NCBI RefSeq assembly: GCF_015560805.1
Contig: NZ_JADMSO010000001.1
Location: 1-64,000, forward strand
Direction: 5' to 3'
DNA: 64,000 nucleotides
Source of the DNA: Mediterraneibacter glycyrrhizinilyticus
Lineage (GTDB): Bacteria > Bacillota > Clostridia > Lachnospirales > Lachnospiraceae
Below, piece after piece: positions 10,516 through 18,759 of this stretch (position 1 is the stretch's first letter; every line of letters starts with the position of its first letter). The notes below the pieces were generated by a model. It searched no databases. It was not told the origin of the DNA and saw nothing but the letters and a program-made list of their open reading frames with translations. A program made the position numbers and the translations under genes.

Positions 10516-10569
10516 TTGACAGATAGTACATGATAAGATATACTGTACTTGTAACTTAAGTACAGTATA
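10516..10569 (+). promoter_or_regulatory. Promoter and operator of the GntR (YtrA-type) operon
   Basis: TTGACA (10516-10521) and TATACT (10539-10544) are exactly 17 bases apart. Starting at the -10 is a long dyad, TATACTGTACTT and AAGTACAGTATA around a 6-7 base centre (10539-10569). Repressor bound there would cover the -10 and start site, so I infer autorepression by the GntR protein encoded directly downstream. Confidence 0.8.
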
Positions 10570-10630
10570 TACGTATATCATACTCAAAGTGAATTTTTCC
10601 TTTGAAATAATGAAAAAGGAAGACCGTATT

Positions 10631-11005
10631 ATGGAAATTATTTTAAGTAATGTGAGCAGCAAGCCGATTTATGAACAGATCACAGTTCAGATCAAAGGGA
10701 TGATCATGAGCGGGGAGCTGAAGCCGGGAGATGCGATGCCATCGATGAGAAAGCTGGCAAAGGAGCTGCATGTCAGCGTGATCACGACACAGCGGGCATA
10801 TGACGATCTTGTAAAAGACGGCTTTATCGTGACGGTTCCGGCGAAAGGGACATTTGTTTCGGCTCAGAATCAGGATTTTATAAGGGAGGAAAATCTCCGG
10901 AAGATCGAAACGCTTCTGACGGAAACGGTTGAGATCGCAAAGCAGAATAACGTGTCGGAGGAGACATTGAAAAATACATTGGAATTGTTGTATCGGGAGG
11001 GATAA
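10631..11005 (+). CDS. GntR-family regulator, YtrA subfamily
   Basis: A 124-residue regulator: winged helix (residues 8-75; IYEQITVQIKGMIMSGELKP, MPSMRKLAKELHVSV, TTQRAYDDL) plus a short C-terminal helical dimerisation tail, the architecture of the YtrA subgroup, which lacks a ligand domain and sits next to ABC transporters. The ATG at 10631 was chosen over an upstream in-frame one because AAAAGGAAG precedes it. It starts an operon with an ATPase and permease and probably represses it through the dyad upstream. Known YtrA proteins respond to cell-wall antibiotics. Confidence 0.88.
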   Translation: MEIILSNVSSKPIYEQITVQIKGMIMSGELKPGDAMPSMRKLAKELHVSVITTQRAYDDLVKDGFIVTVPAKGTFVSAQNQDFIREENLRKIETLLTETVEIAKQNNVSEETLKNTLELLYREG

Positions 11006-11008
11006 AGA

Positions 11009-11866
11009 GTGGAAAATGCAGTTCAGATTAAAAATTTGACAAAAGAATACAAAGATTTTTCTTTAAAACAGATCACAATGAATATTCCGAAAGGTTGTGT
11101 GATGGGATTGATCGGAGCAAACGGAGCGGGAAAGTCCACATTGATCCAGTCAATTCTCGGACTGCTCAAGGCGGATTACGATGAAATTTTTATACTTGGA
11201 AAGGATTTGAAGACGAAGGAGCGGGAGATCAAAGAGGATATTGCGGTGATCTTCGATGTAAGCCATTACAACTTGCAGTATACGCCGGCATTTATCGGGA
11301 AAATATTAAGCGGTGTGTACAAGAACTGGGATATGGGTCTGTATACACAATATTTGAAACGGTTTGATCTGCCGAAAGATAAAAAGATTAAAAAGTTCTC
11401 CAAAGGAATGAAGATGAAATTGGAGTTTGCGATCGCATTCAGTCATGCGCCGAAGTTATTGATTTTAGATGAGGCGACCAGCGGTCTGGATCCGATCTTC
11501 CGGGATGAGATACTGGAACTGATCCGGGAGTTTACGGAGGACGAAGACCATACGGTACTGTTGTCATCCCATATTACAAGTGATCTGGATAAGATTGCGG
11601 ATTACATTGCATTTATCCATGAGGGTGAACTTCAGTTTGTAAAGACGTATGATGAACTGCGGGATCATTACGGGATTCTGCATTGTGGCAAAGATTTCTT
11701 TGAATCGATGCGGGAGGAAGATATCGTATCCTTTAAAAAGGAGCCGTATGAGTATAAAGTACTTGTAAAAAATAAGAGCGAGATTTTAAACGTATTTCCG
11801 GAACTGGAGATCGAGCGGGCGTCGATTGAAGACATCATGTTATTTTATGTAAAAGGAGAGATGTGA
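11009..11866 (+). CDS. ABC transporter ATP-binding protein (YtrB-like)
   Basis: A 285-residue ATPase. Walker A is GANGAGKST near residue 38; the signature is degenerate (KKFSKGMKMKLEFAIA) as usual in ABC-2 exporters; Walker B is LLILDEATSGLDP. The remaining about 80 residues form a small C-terminal extension. GTG start at 11009 with GGGAGG 8 bases upstream, 3 bases after the GntR gene. It pairs with the following ABC-2 permease, giving a GntR-ABC-permease set as in ytr operons. Confidence 0.92.
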   Translation: MENAVQIKNLTKEYKDFSLKQITMNIPKGCVMGLIGANGAGKSTLIQSILGLLKADYDEIFILGKDLKTKEREIKEDIAVIFDVSHYNLQYTPAFIGKILSGVYKNWDMGLYTQYLKRFDLPKDKKIKKFSKGMKMKLEFAIAFSHAPKLLILDEATSGLDPIFRDEILELIREFTEDEDHTVLLSSHITSDLDKIADYIAFIHEGELQFVKTYDELRDHYGILHCGKDFFESMREEDIVSFKKEPYEYKVLVKNKSEILNVFPELEIERASIEDIMLFYVKGEM

Positions 11867-11867
11867 A

Positions 11868-12518
11868 ATGCTGGGGATTTTGAGAAAAGATTTGTATGAT
11901 ACATTTTTGATTCCGAAAAATATACTGTCCAATGGATTCGGGTATTTATTTATGTTCTTGTTCGCCTATCTTTTAGGACCGAATTATTATATGATGATGG
12001 TGTTTATTATGCTTGCGATTCCGGCAACCTCGGTGATGGTTTTGCAGGCGGCGATCGAACAGGATGAAAGTGTGAGGTTTGACGATGTGCTGCTTACCTA
12101 TCCGATCAGTAAAAAGCAGATCATCCTGACCCGATTCTGTGGCAATCTGATCGGGATCCTGCTGAACATGGCGCTTTCTTTTCTGCTGATGCTGGGCTAT
12201 GTATATGGCGGAAAAACAACGGATATTCAGAACGGTATCTTTATCTGGCTGGCGGGCTGTGTGATCTCCTTATATGCGGTGGCTGTATTCAGCGTAGGTT
12301 TTTATCTGCTTGGAAATAAAAAAGGAACGATCGTGTATGTTGTTTCTATTTTAATCTGGGCATTTCTATATGTAATCCTACGTTTTGTAGCGCCGTGGGA
12401 GAAGATACTGGCATTTGGGCGGTGGAATCTGCTTGGAATTGCTTTTGCAGTCGCGATCCCTTTGCTGGCGCTTAGTTATTGGGGATGTCTGAAAATCTAT
12501 GAGAAAAAGCATTCCTGA
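11868..12518 (+). CDS. ABC-2 family transporter permease
   Basis: A 216-residue membrane protein with about six hydrophobic helices (around residues 20-38, 42-62, 88-108, 118-140, 145-168, 185-205), the size of half-permeases served by YtrB-like ATPases. Starts with the ATG 1 base after the ATPase stop and ends just before the response regulator, whose upstream ribosome binding site overlaps its last codons. Probably exports or relocates an envelope-active compound; substrate unknown. Confidence 0.88.
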   Translation: MLGILRKDLYDTFLIPKNILSNGFGYLFMFLFAYLLGPNYYMMMVFIMLAIPATSVMVLQAAIEQDESVRFDDVLLTYPISKKQIILTRFCGNLIGILLNMALSFLLMLGYVYGGKTTDIQNGIFIWLAGCVISLYAVAVFSVGFYLLGNKKGTIVYVVSILIWAFLYVILRFVAPWEKILAFGRWNLLGIAFAVAIPLLALSYWGCLKIYEKKHS

Positions 12519-12534
12519 AAGGAGGCGAAAGGAT

Positions 12535-13206
12535 ATGTATCGGATCTTGATCGTGGAAGATGACAGAGGGATTGCGGAATCCATACGGGAACAGGCGAAT
12601 ATGTGGGGATTTACAGCGAAATGTGCGGCAAAATTCAGCAATATCATGGAAGAGTTTGCCGCATTTGATCCGCAGCTTGTACTTCTGGATATTTCGCTTC
12701 CTTTTTATAATGGTTATCATTGGTGCGCGGAAATCCGTAAGGTTTCAAAAGTTCCGGTGATCTTCATCTCTTCGGCGTCGGATAATATGAATATCGTAAT
12801 GGCGATGAATATGGGCGCCGATGATTTTATTGCGAAGCCGTTTGATCTGAACGTGTTGATCGCGAAGATCCAGGCGCTTCTCCGACGAACCTATGATTTT
12901 GGAAATACGGTTCCGGTGCTGGAGCACCGCGGCGCGATCTTAAATACCGGAGACAATACGCTGACCTATCGGGAGGAGAAGATCTCACTGACCAAAAATG
13001 AATACCGGATCTTATTGGCGCTGATGGAGAATAAGGGGAAAGTAGTCAGCCGCGAACGATTGATGGAGCGTCTGTGGGAAACGGACTGTTTTGTAGATGA
13101 CAATACGCTGACCGTGAATATCAACCGGCTTCGGAAGAAGCTGGATGGGGCGGGACTGGAAGAGTTTATCGTGACGAAATTCGGCAGGGGGTATTTGGTT
13201 GAGTAG
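12535..13206 (+). CDS. bceR: OmpR-family response regulator (BceR-like)
   Basis: A 223-residue response regulator. Receiver domain 1-115 with acidic pocket (VEDD), phosphorylated Asp in LLDISLPFYNGY, the switch Thr/Ser region (ISSASD) and Lys in AKPFD; C-terminal OmpR-type winged helix (LTKNEYRILLALM, DNTLTVNINRLRKKL). The ATG at 12535 follows AAGGAGG. Its kinase partner was originally the directly overlapping BceS gene, but a 1.5-kb insertion now separates them. The last 39 bases of this gene lie in the 43-bp direct repeat (13168-13210), so its C-terminus is intact. Should drive bceAB through the dyad at 15714-15733. Confidence 0.9.
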   Translation: MYRILIVEDDRGIAESIREQANMWGFTAKCAAKFSNIMEEFAAFDPQLVLLDISLPFYNGYHWCAEIRKVSKVPVIFISSASDNMNIVMAMNMGADDFIAKPFDLNVLIAKIQALLRRTYDFGNTVPVLEHRGAILNTGDNTLTYREEKISLTKNEYRILLALMENKGKVVSRERLMERLWETDCFVDDNTLTVNINRLRKKLDGAGLEEFIVTKFGRGYLVE

Positions 13207-13210
13207 AGAG
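13168..13210 (+). repeat. 43-bp direct repeat, left copy (3' end of bceR)
   Basis: Identical over 43 bases to 14668-14710 and exactly 1,500 bases from it. This copy holds the last 13 codons of bceR and the ribosome binding site and TTG that would have started bceS. After one mismatch, a further 5 bases match. It marks the left edge of an insertion. Confidence 0.97.
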
Positions 13211-13234
13211 AAGTTTGAATATTTGCATTTGAGT

Positions 13235-13289
13235 TTTCTAACCGTTTTTCTAACCAAAATTTGACAAGAATGGTTAGAAAGAATAGAAT
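13235..13289 (+). promoter_or_regulatory. Promoter and operator repeats of the inserted AlbA-type gene
   Basis: TTGACA (13261-13266) and TAGAAT (13284-13289) are 17 bases apart. TTTCTAACC occurs at 13235-13243 and 13247-13255, and its inverse GGTTAGAAA at 13272-13280 inside the promoter spacer. Three half-sites over the promoter suggest autoregulation by the downstream protein, which has its own winged helix. Confidence 0.75.
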
Positions 13290-13322
13290 ATGGGTAGAAT
13301 ATTTTGAGGGGGAGGCGATCAG

Positions 13323-14648
13323 ATGAATTTTCAAGAAAGCGAAACCGTGGAATTGAAATCTATTGTAGTGGATGATATAAAGAAAGAGATTATAGCGTTT
13401 GCTAATTGTGAAGGTGGGATATTGTATATTGGGGTTCAGTATGACGGTATGGTGCTTGGCGTGGATGATCCGGATGAAACTGCTTTGCAGATCAGCAACA
13501 TGGTTCGGGATGCGATCAAACCGGATCTCACGATGTTTCTGCATTATGAAACGATTGATGTAGATGAAAAAAAGATTGTCGCGGTTTCCGTACAACAGGG
13601 AACAGAGCGCCCCTATTATATTGCGAAAAAAGGACTTCGCCCCGAGGGTGTTTATGTTCGGCAAGGATATTCATCGGTGCCTGCAACGAATACGGTGATC
13701 CGATACATGATCAAAGAAACCGATGGAGATCATTTTGAGGAAAGGCGGTCTTTGGAACAGAATTTGACTTTTGAAGCGGCAGAAAAAGAGTTTTCCGAGC
13801 GGGATATTTTATTTGGAACGGCGCAGATGAAAACATTGGGAATCATGACACAAGATGGAGTTTATACCAATTTAGGACTTTTATTGTCGGATCAATGTGT
13901 GCATACAATCAAAGCGGCAGTTTTTGAGGGAACGACTCAAAATGAGTTTAAAGACCGAAAAGAATTTTCCGGTTCACTGTTTCGGCAAATGGAAGATGTA
14001 TATGAATATATTGATTTTCGTAATCAAATGCATTCAACATTTCAAAAATTACGCCGGATCGATCAAAGGGATTATCCGGAAACCGCTGTCAGAGAAGCGC
14101 TGCTGAACTTGCTTGTACATCGTGAATATTCATTTCGGGCGAGCACATTTATCAGTATTTATACCGATCGGATTGAGTTTACATCAATCGGAGGTTTGGT
14201 AAATGGCGTGACATTAAAGGACGTATTGATGGGGATTTCCGTATGCAGGAATGTGAAATTAGCAAATGTATTTTATCGTTTGGAACTAATTGAAGCATAT
14301 GGGACGGGAATGCGAAAAATCCAGGAATCTTATGCCGGAACCGGAAAGGAACCGAAGATCGAAGTCTCAGACAATGCGTTTAAGATTGTACTTCCTAATT
14401 TGAATTTATGTACGCAACAAAAGGATATGAATATGGAAAATACGACAGAAAGTCTGCGGGAGAATGTTGTGATCAATCTGGCAAAAGAGTTGGGAACTTT
14501 TACACGAAAAGATCTGGAAAAGCGATTAGATATCAGTCAGACATCGTGTGGACGGCTGATAAAACAGATGATAGAAAGCGGAGAGATCGTTCAGGTGGGA
14601 AAAGGAAGAAGTACACGTTATCAGCTTGTACGGCAGAATAAAATGTAA
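13323..14648 (+). CDS. AlbA-type ATP-binding putative transcriptional regulator
   Basis: A 441-residue protein of the family with an N-terminal AlbA_2 (Schlafen-like) domain (residues 3-120; SETVELKSI, IAFANCEGGILYIGV), a GHKL-like ATP-binding domain in the middle (around residues 250-350; ETAVREALLNLLVHREYS) and a C-terminal winged helix (FTRKDLEKRLDISQTSCGRL, STRYQLV). These proteins are common in Clostridia; their function is poorly known. GGAGG is 7 bases upstream of the ATG. It is the only gene of the 1.5-kb insertion between bceR and bceS and has its own promoter. It could regulate the bce genes it splits, or be unrelated cargo. Confidence 0.85.
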   Translation: MNFQESETVELKSIVVDDIKKEIIAFANCEGGILYIGVQYDGMVLGVDDPDETALQISNMVRDAIKPDLTMFLHYETIDVDEKKIVAVSVQQGTERPYYIAKKGLRPEGVYVRQGYSSVPATNTVIRYMIKETDGDHFEERRSLEQNLTFEAAEKEFSERDILFGTAQMKTLGIMTQDGVYTNLGLLLSDQCVHTIKAAVFEGTTQNEFKDRKEFSGSLFRQMEDVYEYIDFRNQMHSTFQKLRRIDQRDYPETAVREALLNLLVHREYSFRASTFISIYTDRIEFTSIGGLVNGVTLKDVLMGISVCRNVKLANVFYRLELIEAYGTGMRKIQESYAGTGKEPKIEVSDNAFKIVLPNLNLCTQQKDMNMENTTESLRENVVINLAKELGTFTRKDLEKRLDISQTSCGRLIKQMIESGEIVQVGKGRSTRYQLVRQNKM

Positions 14649-14667
14649 CAGAGGGCGAAATCTTTTC

Positions 14668-14710
14668 ATCGTGACGAAATTCGGCAGGGGGTATTTGGTT
14701 GAGTAGAGAG
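14668..14710 (+). repeat. 43-bp direct repeat, right copy (bceS start region)
   Basis: Second copy of the sequence at 13168-13210. Here it provides the AGGGGG ribosome binding site and the TTG start codon of bceS at 14699. The bases before it are unrelated to the bceR sequence, so the identity stops sharply at 43 bases. Confidence 0.97.
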
Positions 14711-15697
14711 CAGTTTTTTAAGATTTATCTGCGGCAGAGCCGGAAAGGTATCGGGATCTTTTTCCTGTTTTGTGCCGTTTTTCTTTGTATTTTTCTTTTG
14801 TATGATTTGCCGGCAGGCGCGGTTGTATATCCGGCTTTGATCTGTTCGGTACTTGGCGCGGGTGTTTTGGTGCGTGGTTACTACAGTGCGTATCAAAAAC
14901 ATCGGGAACTGGACAGGATTGCACAACTGTCTTCTGAATTGATGGAACATTTTCCGGAAAAGAGAACGGCGGCGGATTGGGATTATCAGGAGGTGATCGG
15001 ACACCTCCGTGAAGAGCAGAGCAGTCTGAAGAATCAGTTGGATATGCGTTATACCGACATGATGGAATATTATACGGTCTGGGTGCATCAGATCAAGACT
15101 CCGATCGCATCCATGCGTCTGATGCTACAGAATGAGGATTCCGATCAGGCGAGACGGCTTTCGGAGGAGCTGTCGAGGATCGAGCAGTATGTGGAAATGG
15201 TGCTTGTATATCTGCGTCTGGATTCCGAATCGAAAGATCATGTATTTCGTAAATGTGATCTGGATCAGATCGTGCGCGGAGAAGTGAAGAAATTTGCGGG
15301 ACAGTTTATCCGGAGAAAGATCGGGCTGCGGTATGAACCGCTTGGCTGTGAAGTGTTGACGGATGAGAAATGGCTGGCGTTTGTCGTGGAGCAGGTGATC
15401 TCCAATGCGCTGAAATATACCGAAGAGGGGGAGATCACGATCACATTGGAGGAACCGAAGACGCTCTGTATCCGGGATACCGGGATCGGGATCGCTCCGG
15501 AAGATCTGCCGCGTATTTTTGAAAAGGGATATACCGGATACAATGGACGCGCCGATAAAAAAGCAAGCGGTATCGGCCTCTATCTTTGCCGGCGGATCTG
15601 CACACAGCTCGGACATCGGATCTGGGCGGAATCTGCGCCCGGCGTTGGAACTGTGATCAAGATCGATCTGGAACGGGAAGAATTACAGGTGGAATAG
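14699..15697 (+). CDS. bceS: Sensor histidine kinase, intramembrane-sensing (BceS-like)
   Basis: A 332-residue kinase with two N-terminal membrane helices (about residues 15-60) and almost no extracytoplasmic loop, as in BceS kinases that sense through their ABC transporter. The phospho-acceptor His is in WVHQIKTPIASM, the N box in NALKYT and the G1 box in DTGIGI. The TTG at 14699 is preceded by AGGGGG and lies inside the 43-bp repeat; before the insertion it overlapped the bceR stop. It is followed by bceAB after 139 bases that include a BceR-type site. Confidence 0.9.
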   Translation: MSREQFFKIYLRQSRKGIGIFFLFCAVFLCIFLLYDLPAGAVVYPALICSVLGAGVLVRGYYSAYQKHRELDRIAQLSSELMEHFPEKRTAADWDYQEVIGHLREEQSSLKNQLDMRYTDMMEYYTVWVHQIKTPIASMRLMLQNEDSDQARRLSEELSRIEQYVEMVLVYLRLDSESKDHVFRKCDLDQIVRGEVKKFAGQFIRRKIGLRYEPLGCEVLTDEKWLAFVVEQVISNALKYTEEGEITITLEEPKTLCIRDTGIGIAPEDLPRIFEKGYTGYNGRADKKASGIGLYLCRRICTQLGHRIWAESAPGVGTVIKIDLEREELQVE

Positions 15698-15713
15698 CAT
15701 TGGCACGAAAAAG

Positions 15714-15791
15714 TTCTTACACAAATGTAAGAAATGAGATGGGAAATGTAAGCGGATTCGATGGAGCTGCATTTCCCGTTTCTGCTATACT
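15714..15791 (+). promoter_or_regulatory. bceAB promoter with BceR-type operator
   Basis: TTCTTACA-CAAA-TGTAAGAA (15714-15733) is a perfect dyad with the TTACA-4-TGTAA core known from BceR-like binding sites. TATACT lies at 15786-15791 with no good -35, as expected for an activator-dependent promoter. Between them GGGAAATG and CATTTCCC (about 15741-15777) form a second inverted repeat. This fits response-regulator control of bceAB alone. Confidence 0.8.
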
Positions 15792-15835
15792 GGGTAACGT
15801 AAGAAGAACAAGGATGACAGGAGGATGAAAAAAGA

Positions 15836-16600
15836 ATGAGTATTCTGGAAGTAAATGGATTGAAGAAAGTATATACAACCCGGTTTGGCGGAAATAAAGT
15901 GGAAGCGCTCCGAAACGTGAATTTTTCCGTGGAGGAGGGAGAGTATGTCGCGATCATGGGGGAGTCGGGAAGCGGAAAGACAACGCTTTTAAACATTCTC
16001 GCGGCGCTTGACAGACCGACCGGGGGAACCGTGCAGTTGGACGGAAAGAATCTTGCGTCGATCAAAGATTCGGCGATCGCATCATTTCGGCGGGAACACC
16101 TTGGATTTGTATTTCAGGATTTTAATCTGTTAGATACATTTTCATTGGAGGACAATATTTATCTGCCGCTTGTACTGGCGGGAAAACAGTATCAGGAAAT
16201 GCACTCCCGACTGGAACCGTTGGCGAAGAAACTGGGGATCATATCGCTTCTGAAGAAATATCCGTACGAGGTATCGGGAGGACAGAAGCAGCGCGCGGCA
16301 GTGGCGCGGGCGCTGATCACGGATCCGCGTCTGGTGCTGGCAGACGAACCGACCGGAGCGTTGGATTCCCGGGCAACCGACGAACTGCTCCGTCTGTTCA
16401 ATACGATCAATGAGGACGGACAGACGATTTTGATGGTCACACATTCGGTGAAAGCGGCAAGCCATGCAGGACGGGTGTTATTCATCAAAGACGGAGAAGT
16501 GTATCATCAGATCTACCGTGGCGACAGTACGGAGGAACAGATGTACCAGAAAATCTCCGACACGCTGACCGTGCTGACGACCGGAGGTGAGAACCGATGA
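15836..16600 (+). CDS. bceA: ABC transporter ATPase, peptide-antibiotic resistance (BceA-like)
   Basis: A 254-residue MacB-type ATPase: Walker A GESGSGKTT, signature VSGGQKQRAAVARAL, Walker [15 protein letters not shown]-loop THSVKAAS. AGGAGG precedes the ATG. The stop overlaps the bceB start (ATGA). Together with BceB it should free the cell-wall lipid cycle from peptide antibiotics such as bacitracin, and signal flux to BceS. The specific drug cannot be read from sequence. Confidence 0.93.
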   Translation: MSILEVNGLKKVYTTRFGGNKVEALRNVNFSVEEGEYVAIMGESGSGKTTLLNILAALDRPTGGTVQLDGKNLASIKDSAIASFRREHLGFVFQDFNLLDTFSLEDNIYLPLVLAGKQYQEMHSRLEPLAKKLGIISLLKKYPYEVSGGQKQRAAVARALITDPRLVLADEPTGALDSRATDELLRLFNTINEDGQTILMVTHSVKAASHAGRVLFIKDGEVYHQIYRGDSTEEQMYQKISDTLTVLTTGGENR

Positions 16601-18678
16601 AAATGACATTTTATCCAAAGATGGCGTGGATGGGGATTCGGAAAAACAGCCGGATGTACGTTCCGTATCTGCTGACCTGCGCGGGAATGATCGCGATGTA
16701 CTATATCATGGCATTTCTGGCATTCAGCAATGTGCTGTTAAAGGTAGAGGGCGGAGAAATTTTAAATTCGATCATGGGACTTGGCAGTATTGTGATCGGA
16801 GTGTTCGCACTGATCTTCTTATTTTACACAAACTCTTTTTTGATCCGGAGAAGAAAAAAGGAGTTCGGTCTTTATAACATTTTAGGCATGGGAAAAGCGA
16901 ATCTGGCGCATGTACTGATCTGGGAAAATGTGATGAGTTTTCTGATCTCGCTTGGAGGCGGACTGACGGTCGGCATATTGCTGTCCAAATTTTCGGAACT
17001 TTGTCTTTTGAAGCTGGTGCATATGGAGACGGGATTTTCCATGCAGATTGACTGGGAAGCATTATGCAGGACAGTGACGTTGTTTGCGGTTATTTTCCTG
17101 CTGCTTTTACTCAATGCGCTGCGTCAGGTACGTCTGGCAAATCCGATCGAGCTTCTGCACAGCGAGCAGGTCGGTGAAAAACCGCCGAGGGCGAATTGGA
17201 TCCTGGCGATCGCAGGGGCGGTGATTCTGGCAGGGGCGTATTACATCGCAGTTTCCATTGAGGATCCGATCACGGCGATGCTCTGGTTCTTCGTGGCGGT
17301 CGTAATGGTGATCATCGCAACGTATCTGCTGTTTATTGCCGGTTCGGTGACATTGTGCCGGATTCTGCAGAGAAAGAAGAAATATTATTATAAGACACAG
17401 CATTTTATTTCGGTATCTTCGATGATGTACCGGATGAAACGGAACGGAGCGGGACTTGCGTCAATCTGCATCCTCGGAACAATGGTGCTTGTTATGCTTT
17501 CCTCTACGATCTGTATGTATGTGGGAGCGGAGGACGCTCTCCGGGGACAGTATCCGAGAAATATCAATATTACAGTGGCAACTTATGATCAGGCAGGATT
17601 GGAGAGTGGGATCTGTGAAGACCTGACAGGGCAGGCCGAAGACGCGGCGAAAGCTTTGGGACAAAAACCGGAAAATGTGATCGATTACAAGACGGCAGCG
17701 ATCGCAGGATCGATCAACGAGGGGCAGATCAGCCTTTCCAAGACAACATTGGAGCAGTATCAGGTAGATAGTTATTCCGATCTGTGGCAGTTCTTTGTTG
17801 TGTCACTGGATCAATATAACCGCGTGATGGGAACAAAAGAGACATTAAAAGAAGATGAGGCGATGATCTGCACGATAAAGGCGGACTACAAAGAAGATAC
17901 GATCGCAGTGGAGGGCGGAAAGACTTACAAGATCAAAAAAGAAGTGGAGCAGTTTGTACCGCTTGCCAGCGATGCGATGTCGATCTTTGCGTCGATGTTT
18001 TTGATCGTGCCGGATTTTGACGCGTGGACACAGGAGACGGAAGCGCTGCTTGCGGCAATCCCGCCGGAAGAATTTTCGCTGATGCTGGATCGGAAAATCC
18101 AGTATTGCTGGATTTACGGTTATGATTTGGACTGTGAGGATGAAATACAGAATCAGATCATTGCCGGACTGAAAAATTCGATCGAGACGTATAAAGGACA
18201 ACATCCGGGAACAAACGGGGAAGTATTCGAGATCTATTCCGGCGGTGTGGCGACGGCAAGGGAATCGTTTTACACATTGTACGGCGGAATCTTTTTCCTT
18301 GGCATCATGCTCGGAATCGTCTTTGTGTTTGCGGCTGTTTTGATCGTGTACTACAAGCAGATCTCGGAGGGATATGAAGATCAGTCCCGGTTTGAGATCA
18401 TGCAGAAAGTCGGAATGACAAAACGGGAAATCCGAAAGAGTATCAATTCACAGATGCTGACGGTATTTTTCCTGCCGCTGGTGACGGCAGGCGTTCATCT
18501 GGCGTTTGCTTTCCCGCTGATCTACAAATTGATCCAGTTATTCGGGATCGACAATCTGCAGCTTTTGATCTGTGCGGCGGGCATCTGCTTCGTGATCTTC
18601 GGTCTGTTCTATGTCCTTGTATACCGGCTGACATCAGAGGCTTATTACTCGATCGTGAGCGGTGCGAGAGAGCGGTGA
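16597..18678 (+). CDS. bceB: FtsX-type ABC permease (BceB-like)
   Basis: A 693-residue permease of the BceB family, with about ten membrane helices: one at 20-40, a pair around 55-80, further helices to about residue 310, then a large extracellular domain of about 210 residues (about 320-540), and three C-terminal helices with the FtsX motif (FEIMQKVGMTKREIR). The big domain between helices 7 and 8 is where BceB proteins recognise the antibiotic-bound lipid. Coupled to bceA by overlap. Confidence 0.93.
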   Translation: MKMTFYPKMAWMGIRKNSRMYVPYLLTCAGMIAMYYIMAFLAFSNVLLKVEGGEILNSIMGLGSIVIGVFALIFLFYTNSFLIRRRKKEFGLYNILGMGKANLAHVLIWENVMSFLISLGGGLTVGILLSKFSELCLLKLVHMETGFSMQIDWEALCRTVTLFAVIFLLLLLNALRQVRLANPIELLHSEQVGEKPPRANWILAIAGAVILAGAYYIAVSIEDPITAMLWFFVAVVMVIIATYLLFIAGSVTLCRILQRKKKYYYKTQHFISVSSMMYRMKRNGAGLASICILGTMVLVMLSSTICMYVGAEDALRGQYPRNINITVATYDQAGLESGICEDLTGQAEDAAKALGQKPENVIDYKTAAIAGSINEGQISLSKTTLEQYQVDSYSDLWQFFVVSLDQYNRVMGTKETLKEDEAMICTIKADYKEDTIAVEGGKTYKIKKEVEQFVPLASDAMSIFASMFLIVPDFDAWTQETEALLAAIPPEEFSLMLDRKIQYCWIYGYDLDCEDEIQNQIIAGLKNSIETYKGQHPGTNGEVFEIYSGGVATARESFYTLYGGIFFLGIMLGIVFVFAAVLIVYYKQISEGYEDQSRFEIMQKVGMTKREIRKSINSQMLTVFFLPLVTAGVHLAFAFPLIYKLIQLFGIDNLQLLICAAGICFVIFGLFYVLVYRLTSEAYYSIVSGARER

Positions 18679-18759
18679 TCTACTCGGTGACGGAAAAGAA
18701 TAAAAGCAATGACGGCGCGCCAAATCCGTGATATAATTTTTCCGGATGGCGGGTTCGAG

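Larger units (their letters stand above)
13211..14710 (+). mobile_element. 1,500-bp insertion between bceR and bceS
   Basis: The segment holds one gene (AlbA-type regulator, 13323-14648) with its own promoter, and ends with a second copy of the 43-bp target. It interrupts what would be an overlapping bceR-bceS junction (TTGAGTAG), but the duplicated 43 bases restore both the bceR 3' end and the bceS start. No transposase, integrase or inverted terminal repeats are visible, and 43 bp is far longer than ordinary transposon target duplications. The segment looks more AT-rich than its neighbours. The mechanism is unknown; calling it mobile is inference. Confidence 0.6.

Noticed and set aside
13211-14710. 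A classical insertion sequence between bceR and bceS
   Set aside because: No transposase and no inverted terminal repeats; the 43-bp duplication is too long for known IS target duplications, so I describe it only as an insertion of unknown mechanism.
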